From a virus: a DNA stretch of 20,175 nt. Below the pieces are notes generated by a model. The model did no database searches, had not been told where the DNA came from, and was given only the letters and a program-made list of their open reading frames with translations. Positions 7,105 through 14,223 of the stretch are shown one piece after another; positions within the stretch are counted from its first letter, which is position 1; every line of letters starts with the position of its first letter. Location: positions 1 through 20,175 of the IMG/VR virus record IMGVR_UViG_3300028178_000027; one strand, written 5' to 3'. The translations under genes were made by a program, and so were the position numbers.

Positions 7105-7796
7105 TATTCTACTCCTATTAGTTTATGAACTTGGATACATAAGATATAATTATGCCGCATAACAGAACGTTTAGCAACGTCTAGGTTGAGGTTATTTTGA
7201 TGCACACTTTTGCTATCTTCAGGTTGAATATAAACAAGGGATCCTTGCGGTGCTTTAAATACGGAACCACTGTTCGGATGACCAAGTGCAACTAAAGGCA
7301 ACCCATCTATATCCACACTATCGCTGTTCACAACATATTTGTAAGCATAAATATGTTCTTTTAATTTTTTGTTAATTTCGCCTGTTTTTGGACTGCAAAT
7401 AATATAAACATTTCTATTCAGTTCTTGGAACAATGTCCCATTTGTTTCAATTTGGACAAGATACCCGCTAGATATTAAAATATCAGTTAATGGTACTAAA
7501 TTTTGTCTAAACGGCTCACCTCCAGTAATAACAATGAGTCTTCGTTTTGTTATATCAGCTGGTAGGTCTTTATGCAGTTGATGTATTTTATCAAGAATAG
7601 CAGACACGGGCATTAAAGAACGTTTTGTATATTCTGTATCACAATCAGGACATTGTAAATTGCAACCAGCTAAACGAATAAAGACAGCTGGCATACCAGA
7701 AAATATACCTTCCCCCTGAATTGTGTAAAAAATAGAATTTACTTGTAATGCACCGCTTACGGAAATGTCGCGGTTTTCGGGAAATTGATTATTCAT
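7104..7796 (-). CDS. queE: QueE 7-carboxy-7-deazaguanine synthase
   Basis: This 230-residue radical-SAM enzyme contracts 6-carboxytetrahydropterin to 7-carboxy-7-deazaguanine. The cluster motif CNLQCPDC (C45, C49, C52) binds the 4Fe-4S centre. FYTIQGEG (23-30) is the family's N-terminal signature, ITGGEP (about 90-95) is the SAM-binding motif, and ETNGT follows at about 117-121. It is the first gene of the operon, with AAGGA seven bases before ATG and an extended -10 promoter about 30 bases upstream. The terminator of the preceding transcription unit sits just behind that promoter. Length and motifs are normal. Confidence 0.93.
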   Translation of the reverse strand: MNNQFPENRDISVSGALQVNSIFYTIQGEGIFSGMPAVFIRLAGCNLQCPDCDTEYTKRSLMPVSAILDKIHQLHKDLPADITKRRLIVITGGEPFRQNLVPLTDILISSGYLVQIETNGTLFQELNRNVYIICSPKTGEINKKLKEHIYAYKYVVNSDSVDIDGLPLVALGHPNSGSVFKAPQGSLVYIQPEDSKSVHQNNLNLDVAKRSVMRHNYILCIQVHKLIGVE

Positions 7797-7822
7797 AATT
7801 AAATCCTTGGTTTAGAACTTTT

Positions 7823-7831
7823 ATTATACCA
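7823..7831 (-). promoter_or_regulatory. Extended -10 promoter of the queE-polB operon
   Basis: On the minus strand TGG precedes a perfect TATAAT (7823-7828), giving an extended -10. No good -35 is seen 16-18 bases upstream. Transcription would begin near 7816, leaving about 20 bases to the queE ATG. It is the only clear promoter before the chain of coupled genes ending at 834. Confidence 0.65.
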
Positions 7832-7867
7832 ACCATTGCATTAAACGGCCAGTAATATTGTATGAAA

Positions 7868-7890
7868 TAAAAAGCCCCAATTAAGGGGCT
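7868..7890 (-). terminator. Rho-independent terminator after the 7972-8409 gene
   Basis: AGCCCC (7873-7878) pairs with GGGGCT (7885-7890) around a 6-base loop. On the minus strand the stem is followed by TTTTTATTT. It ends the transcription unit of the two paralogous genes about 80 bases past the stop at 7972 and insulates the queE promoter downstream. The bases 7891-7971 hold no gene. Confidence 0.85.
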
Positions 7891-7971
7891 GCCAATATGG
7901 GTAAGGGCTTGGTAGCAAAGGCTTTTACACTATTATCCGACTTACGTCCAGCTTCAAGGAACCCTTATTTA

Positions 7972-8409
7972 TTACTCAGCCGCTGCCGCTTCTTTTACTG
8001 CCTTAGCTTTTTTAGGCTCTTTAACTGGTTTTTCTTTAACCACTTTATTTGGGTTAGGGATTGTGCCAGTTACACCATGGAATTTACGCCAGCGAGCATA
8101 TTGTGTCGCAGTTGTTGCAGGGTTTACGCCAACTTCAGCAGATGCAGTCAATACTTCTTCGCGTGATGGAACACGTTGTAGCGATGCTGATAAATTGTCG
8201 CAAACTAACCAAACCTTACCAGTTTCGCTATCTGCTTTAGGGCGTGAAATGCCATTTTGTTCAACTTTTTCAACCTTAGCTGACTCTTTTGCTGCCATCT
8301 TAGCTGCTTTTTCGGCTTCTTTATCCGCTTTCTTTTTAGCTGCTGCCGCTTCTTTTACTGCCTTAGCTGCTTCTTTATCTTCTTTACTTGGTTTTTGTAC
8401 TTCTGCCAT
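7972..8409 (-). CDS. Ala/Lys-rich protein with small HTH-like domain
   Basis: This 145-residue protein has a strongly basic, alanine-rich N-terminus (residues 8-50, predicted helical), a compact central domain (55-113) and a basic tail (120-145). The central domain starts SRPKADSETGKVW and ends NPATTATQYARWRKF. The same pattern occurs in residues 150-210 of the adjacent gene product, so the two are paralogues in this domain. The fold is plausibly a small helix-turn-helix or winged-helix type. Histone-like flanks and this domain suggest binding to DNA, perhaps packaging or condensing early phage DNA, but that is inference. The start has AAGGAG with 6-base spacing. A 27-base exact DNA repeat encodes the KAVKEAAAA motif at both ends. 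Confidence 0.8.
   Translation of the reverse strand: MAEVQKPSKEDKEAAKAVKEAAAAKKKADKEAEKAAKMAAKESAKVEKVEQNGISRPKADSETGKVWLVCDNLSASLQRVPSREEVLTASAEVGVNPATTATQYARWRKFHGVTGTIPNPNKVVKEKPVKEPKKAKAVKEAAAAE
7982..8368 (-). repeat. 27-bp exact direct repeat at both ends of one gene
   Basis: Bases 7982-8008 and 8342-8368 are identical over 27 bases and lie exactly 360 bases (120 codons) apart in the same frame. Both encode the residue string KAVKEAAAA, near the N-terminus and the C-terminus of the 145-aa protein. Identity at third codon positions points to a recent duplication rather than convergent composition. Confidence 0.9.
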
Positions 8410-8473
8410 GATAATCTCCTTGACTTGGTTTACATTAAATTAAAAATTTGAAACGAAATATCAGTGTAACTCA

Positions 8474-9118
8474 CTATTTATTATCTGTCAATACGTTTTT
8501 AGCTTTCCATTTACTAAATTGAACACTAAACGTTGACGCGCTTTGACCTTCCTGAGTGACAAACTCGTTAAACGCTTTATTGCGTAACTCTTTAAGGTCA
8601 ATGCCCTCTACATTATATTTATCTAAAATTTCCCACACAAGGGCTGTTGTTGAACCAGTACGCGGTCTATCTACTTCTTGTTTTGGTGTGCTTGGATCTT
8701 TTGGTTGTCTTGGTTCTCTTGGTTCACGTTTTTGTTTTGGTTCTTTTGGTGGTTTAACTGTTTCAACCGAACCAATAGTACCAGTAAATCCATAACCTGT
8801 TAGTGTTGCTTCTAAAGCACCAATATTGACATCGGTTAATTGCATTTTTTCAGCTTCAGTAATGCACATTTTAACAAGTGTTGCATAATCATCGCTTGGG
8901 ACTAAACTAAATGTATTCCAGAAAATATATTGTAACATCTTCAAATCAAACTTACTAAAGCCACGCCCCTCTAATGGCGGTGCAGAACAGTGTTGGCCTG
9001 GATGCTCGCACATATAAACCTGCCCAAGCAACGTTGCTTCGTTTAATGGAGCAACATATAGAATTTTTGATTCTTCAATATTAGTGTCACGTACTACCAT
9101 GTATAATTGTTTTGCCAT
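8474..9118 (-). CDS. Phage protein with HTH-like C-terminal domain
   Basis: This 214-residue protein has three parts. Residues 1-115 form a compact N-terminal region with CEHPGQHC (37-44), whose cysteines and histidines could bind a metal, and hydrophobic helices at about 58-95. Residues 120-148 are a Pro/Lys/Arg-rich linker of KEP and REP repeats. Residues 150-210 form a domain (DRPRTGSTTALVWEIL to VQFSKWKAK) that matches the central domain of the neighbouring 145-aa protein. A DNA-binding role is likely from the basic linker and the HTH-like end. The N-terminal part is of unknown family. A good ribosome binding site (AAGGAG) and a promoter at 9148-9175 precede it, so the pair can be expressed separately from the upstream recombination operon. 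Confidence 0.8.
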   Translation of the reverse strand: MAKQLYMVVRDTNIEESKILYVAPLNEATLLGQVYMCEHPGQHCSAPPLEGRGFSKFDLKMLQYIFWNTFSLVPSDDYATLVKMCITEAEKMQLTDVNIGALEATLTGYGFTGTIGSVETVKPPKEPKQKREPREPRQPKDPSTPKQEVDRPRTGSTTALVWEILDKYNVEGIDLKELRNKAFNEFVTQEGQSASTFSVQFSKWKAKNVLTDNK

Positions 9119-9147
9119 TTTTATCTCCTTGCTTAATTGATGTTCCC

Positions 9148-9175
9148 ATTATCTACTATCTAATTTTAATGTCAA
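9148..9175 (-). promoter_or_regulatory. Sigma70-type promoter for the paralogue pair
   Basis: On the minus strand a perfect TTGACA (9170-9175) is followed after 16 bases by GATAAT (9148-9153). It lies in the 72-base gap between the 9191-9415 gene and the gene starting at 9118. It is the strongest consensus promoter in the window. Confidence 0.75.
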
Positions 9176-9190
9176 ATATTTAATTGAATA

Positions 9191-9415
9191 CTAGAAAGGT
9201 AAACCCGCTTCCCAATTTTCAACACCACAAGAAAACATTAAAGTTTCTATAGGAGGCCTTGATTTAAACTTTTGACAAATTTCTGTTTTTAATTCAAAGT
9301 TTGTGCAATTCATACAACATGGAAAAGAGTCATTATAGACTAAGCATTTGTGGAGAGCAATCCCCGCTTGTTTACGAAGTTTCATTTCTATAGTTACATC
9401 ATTATTGGTACTCAT
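9191..9415 (-). CDS. Small Cys-rich phage protein, possible zinc binder
   Basis: This 74-residue protein has six cysteines, with CCMNC (33-37), C47 and C63 spaced as in a small zinc-binding domain. RPP (53-55) and the ending ENWEAGLPF resemble small conserved phage proteins of unknown role. The acidic, aromatic C-terminus ending in LPF recalls the tip of bacterial SSB proteins (DDIPF), which recruits replication partners; this is a resemblance only. It overlaps the end of the helicase gene by 14 bases and has GGAG about 10 bases before its ATG, so it is the last gene of the recombination operon. No terminator was seen after it. Confidence 0.75.
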   Translation of the reverse strand: MSTNNDVTIEMKLRKQAGIALHKCLVYNDSFPCCMNCTNFELKTEICQKFKSRPPIETLMFSCGVENWEAGLPF

Positions 9416-11060
9416 GGTTTAATATCTCCGGATGTTCTTTATTTAACCAAACTCGAATTCTTTTTGGTTTTCTTAAAATGTCAATGTTCAATATTGCTTC
9501 GTCCACTGTATTTGGTGTCCAATTGTCGTTGGCAGCATACCTCCACCAATCACGCGCTTTCTTAGATGGAAATCCACTATGCTCAATGCAAACAAACTCT
9601 GTAAATAACCTAAGTCCGCAACTATACGTTACTTTTAAACTCGGTATCTCTGTATTTTTAGATATATGTTTTTTATAAACAACCCTATCTACAGAAAATA
9701 CATCGCTTACTGTCATATCGCTAGACGCTGCAATTAACTCGTTTGTCGATGCGGTTGCTTTGACTTTATAAAACCTTGGAAACTCTGTACCACATTGCTC
9801 GCAAAAACGAACTCCGGCTGGGTTATAGCACATACAAGCATCGCATATTTTAACAGGAGCGTCCCCTTTACCCTTGCTTCTTGGTTGAGGAATTACAGGG
9901 TCGTTAATAGGGCCAAGTCTTCTAGTATTCCCTGCAAAATCTAAAACTAGACAATTTTGTTTTTGGCTTGTTGCAATAGATGCAAGGCGTTCTTCTTTTG
10001 TTGTTAATGGATAACCAACCTCATAGCAAGGCCTTGTTCCGCGCCCTAGCATTTGCACCCAAAGAGAAGCTGACATAGTTAGTCTAAGCATTGCGATAAG
10101 GTCTATTTGTGGGCAATCAAAACCCGTAGTTAAAATACCATTGTTCACCATTGCTGTATATTTACCTGCTTTAAAATCTGCAATATTATTATCGCGTTCT
10201 TTTTCTGGCATTTTTGAATGAACGTATGTAACAGATATATCCATCCCTTGCAACATTTCATAAATATGAATAGCATGGTCAACTCCTGTTGAAAATACTA
10301 ACCAACTTCTTCTATTTTGAGCAGTTGCATATTGAACAAGCTCGGCGCAAGCTTGGTATGTAATCTCGTTTTTATCAATAGCTTCTTGGGCATCCTTATC
10401 CACAAATTCGCCACCCCGTATTTTAATCTTAGAGGTATCTACTTCAAGCATTGGTTTTTTAGGAATAAGTGGAACTAAATAACCCTCTTGAATAAACCAA
10501 TTAAAAGAGTCTTTCTTACTCATATCTACAGCAACATCTGTAAAAATATGCCCTTCGTTTGTCAGTTTGCCATGCCCCTGCCTATAGTCTGTTGCGGTAA
10601 GACCAATTACTTTAAGATAAGGATTGATTTTCTTTAAATCGTTAATTAGTTTCACATACATTGTTTCTTCTCTTGGTGAAACTAAATGCGCTTCATCAAT
10701 TAAAAGAATATCAACATACCCAAATAATTTCAAATCTTCTTTAACAACAGAAGCAACTCCACCAAATGTAATTGGGTTAAATGTGTCCCTTTGATGTAAC
10801 CCTGCTGAATAAATGCCAACGGGGGCAGTTGGCCAAATAGCTAACAGTTTTTCATAATTCTGCTGAATTAACTCTTTAACATGGGTTAATAGCATTATTT
10901 TTGTATTCGGATAATTATGCAATGCTTCTTTACAAAAGCCTGCAATCACTAAGCTTTTACCCGTGCCAGTTGGCATAACAACTAAAGGGTTTCCGGAGTA
11001 ACTTATAAAGTAATCAAAAATAGACTTTACAGCGTATTCTTGGTAATCACGGAGCTTCAT
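9402..11060 (-). CDS. RadD-like SF2 helicase with zinc ribbon
   Basis: This 552-residue superfamily 2 ATPase has motif I MPTGTGKS (29-36), motif II DEAH (122-125), motif III LTAT (154-157) and motif VI QMLGRGTRP (336-344). After the two RecA-like domains comes a four-cysteine zinc ribbon (C406, C409, C420, C423). The remaining C-terminal region (430-552) is aromatic and basic. The order, helicase core then zinc ribbon, matches RadD/YejH, which helps process recombination intermediates together with SSB. The start overlaps the nuclease stop by 4 bases (ATGA), so the two are co-translated and likely act on the same DNA substrates. A role as replicative helicase is less likely because the primase-helicase at 16783 fills that place. 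Confidence 0.88.
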   Translation of the reverse strand: MKLRDYQEYAVKSIFDYFISYSGNPLVVMPTGTGKSLVIAGFCKEALHNYPNTKIMLLTHVKELIQQNYEKLLAIWPTAPVGIYSAGLHQRDTFNPITFGGVASVVKEDLKLFGYVDILLIDEAHLVSPREETMYVKLINDLKKINPYLKVIGLTATDYRQGHGKLTNEGHIFTDVAVDMSKKDSFNWFIQEGYLVPLIPKKPMLEVDTSKIKIRGGEFVDKDAQEAIDKNEITYQACAELVQYATAQNRRSWLVFSTGVDHAIHIYEMLQGMDISVTYVHSKMPEKERDNNIADFKAGKYTAMVNNGILTTGFDCPQIDLIAMLRLTMSASLWVQMLGRGTRPCYEVGYPLTTKEERLASIATSQKQNCLVLDFAGNTRRLGPINDPVIPQPRSKGKGDAPVKICDACMCYNPAGVRFCEQCGTEFPRFYKVKATASTNELIAASSDMTVSDVFSVDRVVYKKHISKNTEIPSLKVTYSCGLRLFTEFVCIEHSGFPSKKARDWWRYAANDNWTPNTVDEAILNIDILRKPKRIRVWLNKEHPEILNHEYQ

Positions 11061-11971
11061 ATCGACTGTTTAATTTCTTGATTTAGTTTATATTGTGGGC
11101 AGCCATTTAATTGCTGTTCTGGTGTTAAAAATTCGGAATTCTTAGTACAAAACCAAGAGCCACCACCGCTAATATGAACAGTTGAAAAAGCACACGTTCT
11201 ACAGTTAGTGGCAGGAACATCTTTACCATGGCAAATAGGTTTATAATCACAGAACGCGCATTCGTACCATGATGGGTTATTACTAATTTTTTCAGGTACT
11301 TTTTGTTCAAGAATAATAAATTTAGCTCTATCCAAATATCTGTCACCAATTTCAATTTCAACATTTATAATTTCCCCATATATGTCGTCATTATTTTTAT
11401 TTACAGCTAGATAAAGTGCATAATTTAATTTCATCTTTCTCATATAAATTTGCATTTGAACATAGTGTTCTGGTTTAGCTATTTTAACACCTGCTTTAAC
11501 TAGATTAGAGAAAGACTTATCACTATGCGTTTTAAATTCTGTTAAACATGGTTCATTTGGTATATCTGGTATATTTAAAGCAACACCATCTAGTGACCCA
11601 CCGAAATGACCAAAGACATCGCTAATGCGCCATTGTTTATTGTTTTGATCAAATTGCCAAACTTGGCACCCAATAGCCAAAAGCATCGCTACAAATCTAG
11701 GTTCTTCTAGATGGCCACGATTAAATAAGCGAACCATTCTCCCCTCGTGACGGACAAGCCTTGCCCATCTAAAAGAGTACCATAACTCGCGACTACATTT
11801 ACGTCCAATAAGAGACGCCCCTAAATGTTTTCTAAAAGGTGTTTCATCTGTACTATAGGCGTCACCTGCATGGGGCATTAGTTTTTCTAAAAAACCACGG
11901 AAAGAAGCGCCTTGGTCTTTAATTAAAATATCGTTTATTTTTTGTAAAGTTTTAGTCGCGAGTTGTACCAT
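11057..11971 (-). CDS. Cas4/AddB-like PD-(D/E)XK nuclease with Fe-S site
   Basis: The 304-residue product has the PD-(D/E)XK core: D128 in GGSLDG, E145-F-K147 in LTEFK, and a following QMQIYM helix (172-177). One cysteine before the core (C59, in IGRKCSRELW) plus CxxC and C after it (C238, C241, C247) reproduces the four-cysteine 4Fe-4S arrangement of Cas4 and AddB-type exonucleases. After this comes an extra C-terminal module with C257, C260, C275 and C291, which could bind zinc and is not part of the standard nuclease. It is likely the exonuclease of the phage recombination system, resecting ends for the Sak4-like ATPase. No Cas1, Cas2 or CRISPR array is present, so this is not an adaptation gene. 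It lies two bases after the dUTPase stop. Confidence 0.85.
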   Translation of the reverse strand: MVQLATKTLQKINDILIKDQGASFRGFLEKLMPHAGDAYSTDETPFRKHLGASLIGRKCSRELWYSFRWARLVRHEGRMVRLFNRGHLEEPRFVAMLLAIGCQVWQFDQNNKQWRISDVFGHFGGSLDGVALNIPDIPNEPCLTEFKTHSDKSFSNLVKAGVKIAKPEHYVQMQIYMRKMKLNYALYLAVNKNNDDIYGEIINVEIEIGDRYLDRAKFIILEQKVPEKISNNPSWYECAFCDYKPICHGKDVPATNCRTCAFSTVHISGGGSWFCTKNSEFLTPEQQLNGCPQYKLNQEIKQSI

Positions 11972-11973
11972 TT

Positions 11974-12585
11974 TTATTTACCAGTCGAACCTAGACCGTT
12001 TTCACCGCGTGAAGTTTCGTTAAGCTCTTCTACTTCAGTAAATATAACTTGTGAAACTGGTAAGACCAAGCCTTGCGCTACACGTTCACCGCGACTTGGT
12101 TGAATTACTGAAACAGAATTATCTTTAACCAACTTAACAAAAAGTTCACCACGATAATCTGAATCAACAATACCAACGCAATTTGCTAGACGGACATTTT
12201 CTTTAAAACCATGACCGCTGCGGCTAAATACCAACATCACATGATCTTTTGGAATTTCAAAGCTTAAGCCTGTTGAGTAGGTAATTGAATTTTCGTTTGG
12301 GTTATCTTTAAGGATTTCCAAAGCGGTAATATCAAAACAAGCAGAACCATCTGTTGCATATTGTGGAGTCACTGCATCTTGTTTTAACTTTTTAAGTTTA
12401 ACTGTTAATCCCTCCTGTTTATCCACAGTAACACTCGGTAGATTTTCTGTAGATATAGTGACAGTCTTAACTTCTGTAATTTTTTGTTCTTCGCTCTTAT
12501 CTTGAGCTGGAACAACATTAGTTTCTGGTTCTTTTACTTCTGGTTTTTGCCAAGGTTGCTTTGGTGTTTCTGTTTTTGTTGACAT
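11974..12585 (-). CDS. dut: dUTPase with disordered N-terminal extension
   Basis: This trimeric-type dUTPase (203 residues) hydrolyses dUTP to dUMP, preventing uracil incorporation and feeding ThyX. All five motifs are visible: I at 77-87 (ATDGSACFDIT), II at 120-125 (FSRSGH), III at 136-146 with catalytic D141 and Y144, IV at 164-171 (SRGERVAQ) and V at 193-202 (RGENGLGSTG). Motif V has Leu where Phe usually stacks on uracil. Before the core lies an extension of about 58 residues rich in Lys, Glu and Pro, including PWQKPE (11-16). I chose the ATG at 12585, which has AGGAG with 7-base spacing. The in-frame ATG at 12630 falls inside a hairpin and has no such site. Confidence 0.93.
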   Translation of the reverse strand: MSTKTETPKQPWQKPEVKEPETNVVPAQDKSEEQKITEVKTVTISTENLPSVTVDKQEGLTVKLKKLKQDAVTPQYATDGSACFDITALEILKDNPNENSITYSTGLSFEIPKDHVMLVFSRSGHGFKENVRLANCVGIVDSDYRGELFVKLVKDNSVSVIQPSRGERVAQGLVLPVSQVIFTEVEELNETSRGENGLGSTGK

Positions 12586-12610
12586 ATTATTTCTCCTAAA
12601 GTTAAATAGA

Positions 12611-12630
12611 ATGGGGAATTTCTTCCCCAT
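12611..12630 (-). other. Intercistronic hairpin before dut
   Basis: ATGGGGAA (12611-12618) pairs perfectly with TTCCCCAT (12623-12630) around a 4-base loop, between the DUF669 gene and dut. The minus-strand sequence after it (TCTATTTAAC) has too few T residues for a strong terminator. It may be an attenuator, an mRNA processing site or a protective 3' end. Confidence 0.6.
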
Positions 12631-12652
12631 AATTAAGACAAAGTATTACTAC

Positions 12653-13513
12653 TTATTTTTGCCAAGGTGGTGGTGCTGCCGTTGTTTGAGCAGTTGGTTG
12701 TGGCAAACTAGCCCCTGCTGGCGGGGCTGCTCCTACTGCTGCCCATGGAGGGTTAGCACTTGGGGCAGCGTTAGCAATTACAGGCGGAGCTGGTGGGGCT
12801 GGCGGTGCTACTGGGGCCGTTGCTACACTATAACGAGTTGCCATATCTGCTTCTGTAAGAACCTCTTGACCTTTCCAGTAATAGCCTGGAGCAGATGGGT
12901 GAGGTTGCCAACCATCCTGAACAGCTAATTGGGTTGGTGAAACTTGAGGAACCGCTGGGGCTGCTACTTGTGGAGGAGTAGGGGCTACTGGTGGCGCGAA
13001 TTGTGCTGGAGCCGCTTGCTGAACTTGTGGAGCAGCTTGAGTCGCCCATGCTGGTGTTGCTGCCGCAGAAGCAGGAGCGCCAGCAGTTGGAACTGTACCA
13101 TCAATTGATTTATAACCAATTGCATTATTTCGCGCTGGGTGAACTTTACCATCTGTGCCTGTACCTTCTGGTTCAACACCTACTTTAAGCTGAAACGGAA
13201 TACCATGTAGTGATTGCGTATCGTTAATTTGGAAAACACCAGTTGCATGGCAGATCGCCGATAAAGTACGCTGCGCTATTTCTTGAGCAGACGCATTTTT
13301 ATTTTCAAAATTGATATTTTCGAAAACTTTACGCTTTGCAAATGCACCGTCAATAACTGTGTACTCCATTGCAATAAAGCGACCGTCTTTTTTTGATGTC
13401 TGTTTAATTTCAGACCCTGTAATCATTACATTATACCAATCAGGTGGGAATGCCCCCATTTCCTGAATTGGTTCAACGCTTGTTGCATCAAAGTTAATTC
13501 CTAAATTTGCCAT
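12653..13513 (-). CDS. DUF669-family SSB-like protein with Ala/Pro tail
   Basis: Residues 1-140 match the phage DUF669 family, small proteins found with Sak4-type recombinases and thought to bind single-stranded DNA: FDATSVEP (8-15), PPDWYNVMITGSE (23-35), and the basic strand and helix pattern through about residue 115. From 141 to the end the protein becomes a low-complexity tail of Ala, Pro and Gln. A short ordered-looking insert (200-228, with GWQPHPSAPGYYWKG) interrupts it, and the protein ends PPPWQK. Bacterial SSBs carry a disordered linker and a conserved acidic tip; here the tip is aromatic-basic instead. The gene lies directly after the Sak4-like ATPase, 27 bases away, with AGGAG before the ATG. 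Its local GC content is higher because of the Ala/Pro codons. Confidence 0.82.
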   Translation of the reverse strand: MANLGINFDATSVEPIQEMGAFPPDWYNVMITGSEIKQTSKKDGRFIAMEYTVIDGAFAKRKVFENINFENKNASAQEIAQRTLSAICHATGVFQINDTQSLHGIPFQLKVGVEPEGTGTDGKVHPARNNAIGYKSIDGTVPTAGAPASAAATPAWATQAAPQVQQAAPAQFAPPVAPTPPQVAAPAVPQVSPTQLAVQDGWQPHPSAPGYYWKGQEVLTEADMATRYSVATAPVAPPAPPAPPVIANAAPSANPPWAAVGAAPPAGASLPQPTAQTTAAPPPWQK

Positions 13514-13540
13514 TTGAATCTCCTATTAAAAGAAAAGGTA

Positions 13541-14221
13541 CTACGATAAAATCTTACTAAAAATATGTGATAGATTTGGTGGTTCCATTTTGTCAAGCTT
13601 CCCGCTTCTATCTTTTGCTTGATACTGTAAATCTGGTGCTGTTTGAAGAAAACGGTATGTTTCATCAGGTTTGCCTGGAATAGAGCCAATACCAAGTCTA
13701 AAAACTTCATCAAACAAATAAGGCAACTGCTGACCAACTTTGCTTCCAGGCATCATTGGCCCCTGCAAGACAATACCAGTTAATTCGTCCTTACTTGCTT
13801 CTTGCTTTGCTGTCATAACAACGTGTTTTCCACTAATATCGCGGTACGCCTTAATTAAAGGTATCATATCGTCCATTAGTTTGCCGTATGCTTGCCGTGG
13901 GTCTTTAGATAATTCTTTAGCATTAGCTAAAACTGTTTCACCAATTTCTGTAATAGAATCGATGTAAATTGTAGCAAACTGTTTAGCTTCTGCTGCTGAA
14001 GTTATCCATTGGTAAATATCAGTTAAATCTTTAACTGTCTTGACTTTTACCATTGGTAAATCGAAACCAGCAAGAGATAATACGCCAGACTCGGCTGAAA
14101 TAATTATCGGGGATGGTGCTGTTGTTGCTAGAACTGTTTTACCATAACCCGAATTACCATAAATTAAAGATTTAATCCCGTGCATTTGTGCTTCATGTCG
14201 TGTATTTAGTATTTGTACCAT
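13541..14221 (-). CDS. Sak4-like RecA-fold recombinase ATPase
   Basis: This 226-residue ATPase has a single RecA-like domain. Walker A is GNSGYGKT (22-29), Walker B is the hydrophobic strand ending IYIDS (85-89), and the segment KHVVMTAKQE (about 131-140) is a strand typical of the family. Size and motif placement match Sak4-type (AAA_24, phage nucleotide-binding) single-strand annealing or strand-exchange proteins. Pairing with the DUF669 protein just downstream and the nuclease three genes on makes a complete phage recombination set. The start at 14221 has GGAG with suitable spacing. ATP-dependent DNA annealing is the likely role; only the ATPase part is certain from sequence. Confidence 0.85.
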   Translation of the reverse strand: MVQILNTRHEAQMHGIKSLIYGNSGYGKTVLATTAPSPIIISAESGVLSLAGFDLPMVKVKTVKDLTDIYQWITSAAEAKQFATIYIDSITEIGETVLANAKELSKDPRQAYGKLMDDMIPLIKAYRDISGKHVVMTAKQEASKDELTGIVLQGPMMPGSKVGQQLPYLFDEVFRLGIGSIPGKPDETYRFLQTAPDLQYQAKDRSGKLDKMEPPNLSHIFSKILS

Positions 14222-14223
14222 AA

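Noticed and set aside
7891-7971. Possible small RNA between the 8409 gene and its terminator
   Set aside because: The only promoter-like match on the minus strand (TTGAAG then GATAAT) has a 14-base spacer, too short, so this is treated as a 3' untranslated stretch.
8410-8473. Separate promoter for the 7972-8409 gene
   Set aside because: A TTTAAT -10-like match has no -35 at acceptable spacing; transcription from 9148-9175 is enough to explain expression.
12586-12630. Longer start for dUTPase (ATG at 12630)
   Set aside because: That ATG lies in a perfect hairpin and has no ribosome binding site; ATG at 12585 has AGGAG at 7 bases.
12611-12928. Open frame on the + strand opposite the DUF669 gene
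   Set aside because: It is Trp/Cys/Ser-rich, an artefact of antisense Ala/Pro codons, with no ribosome binding site.
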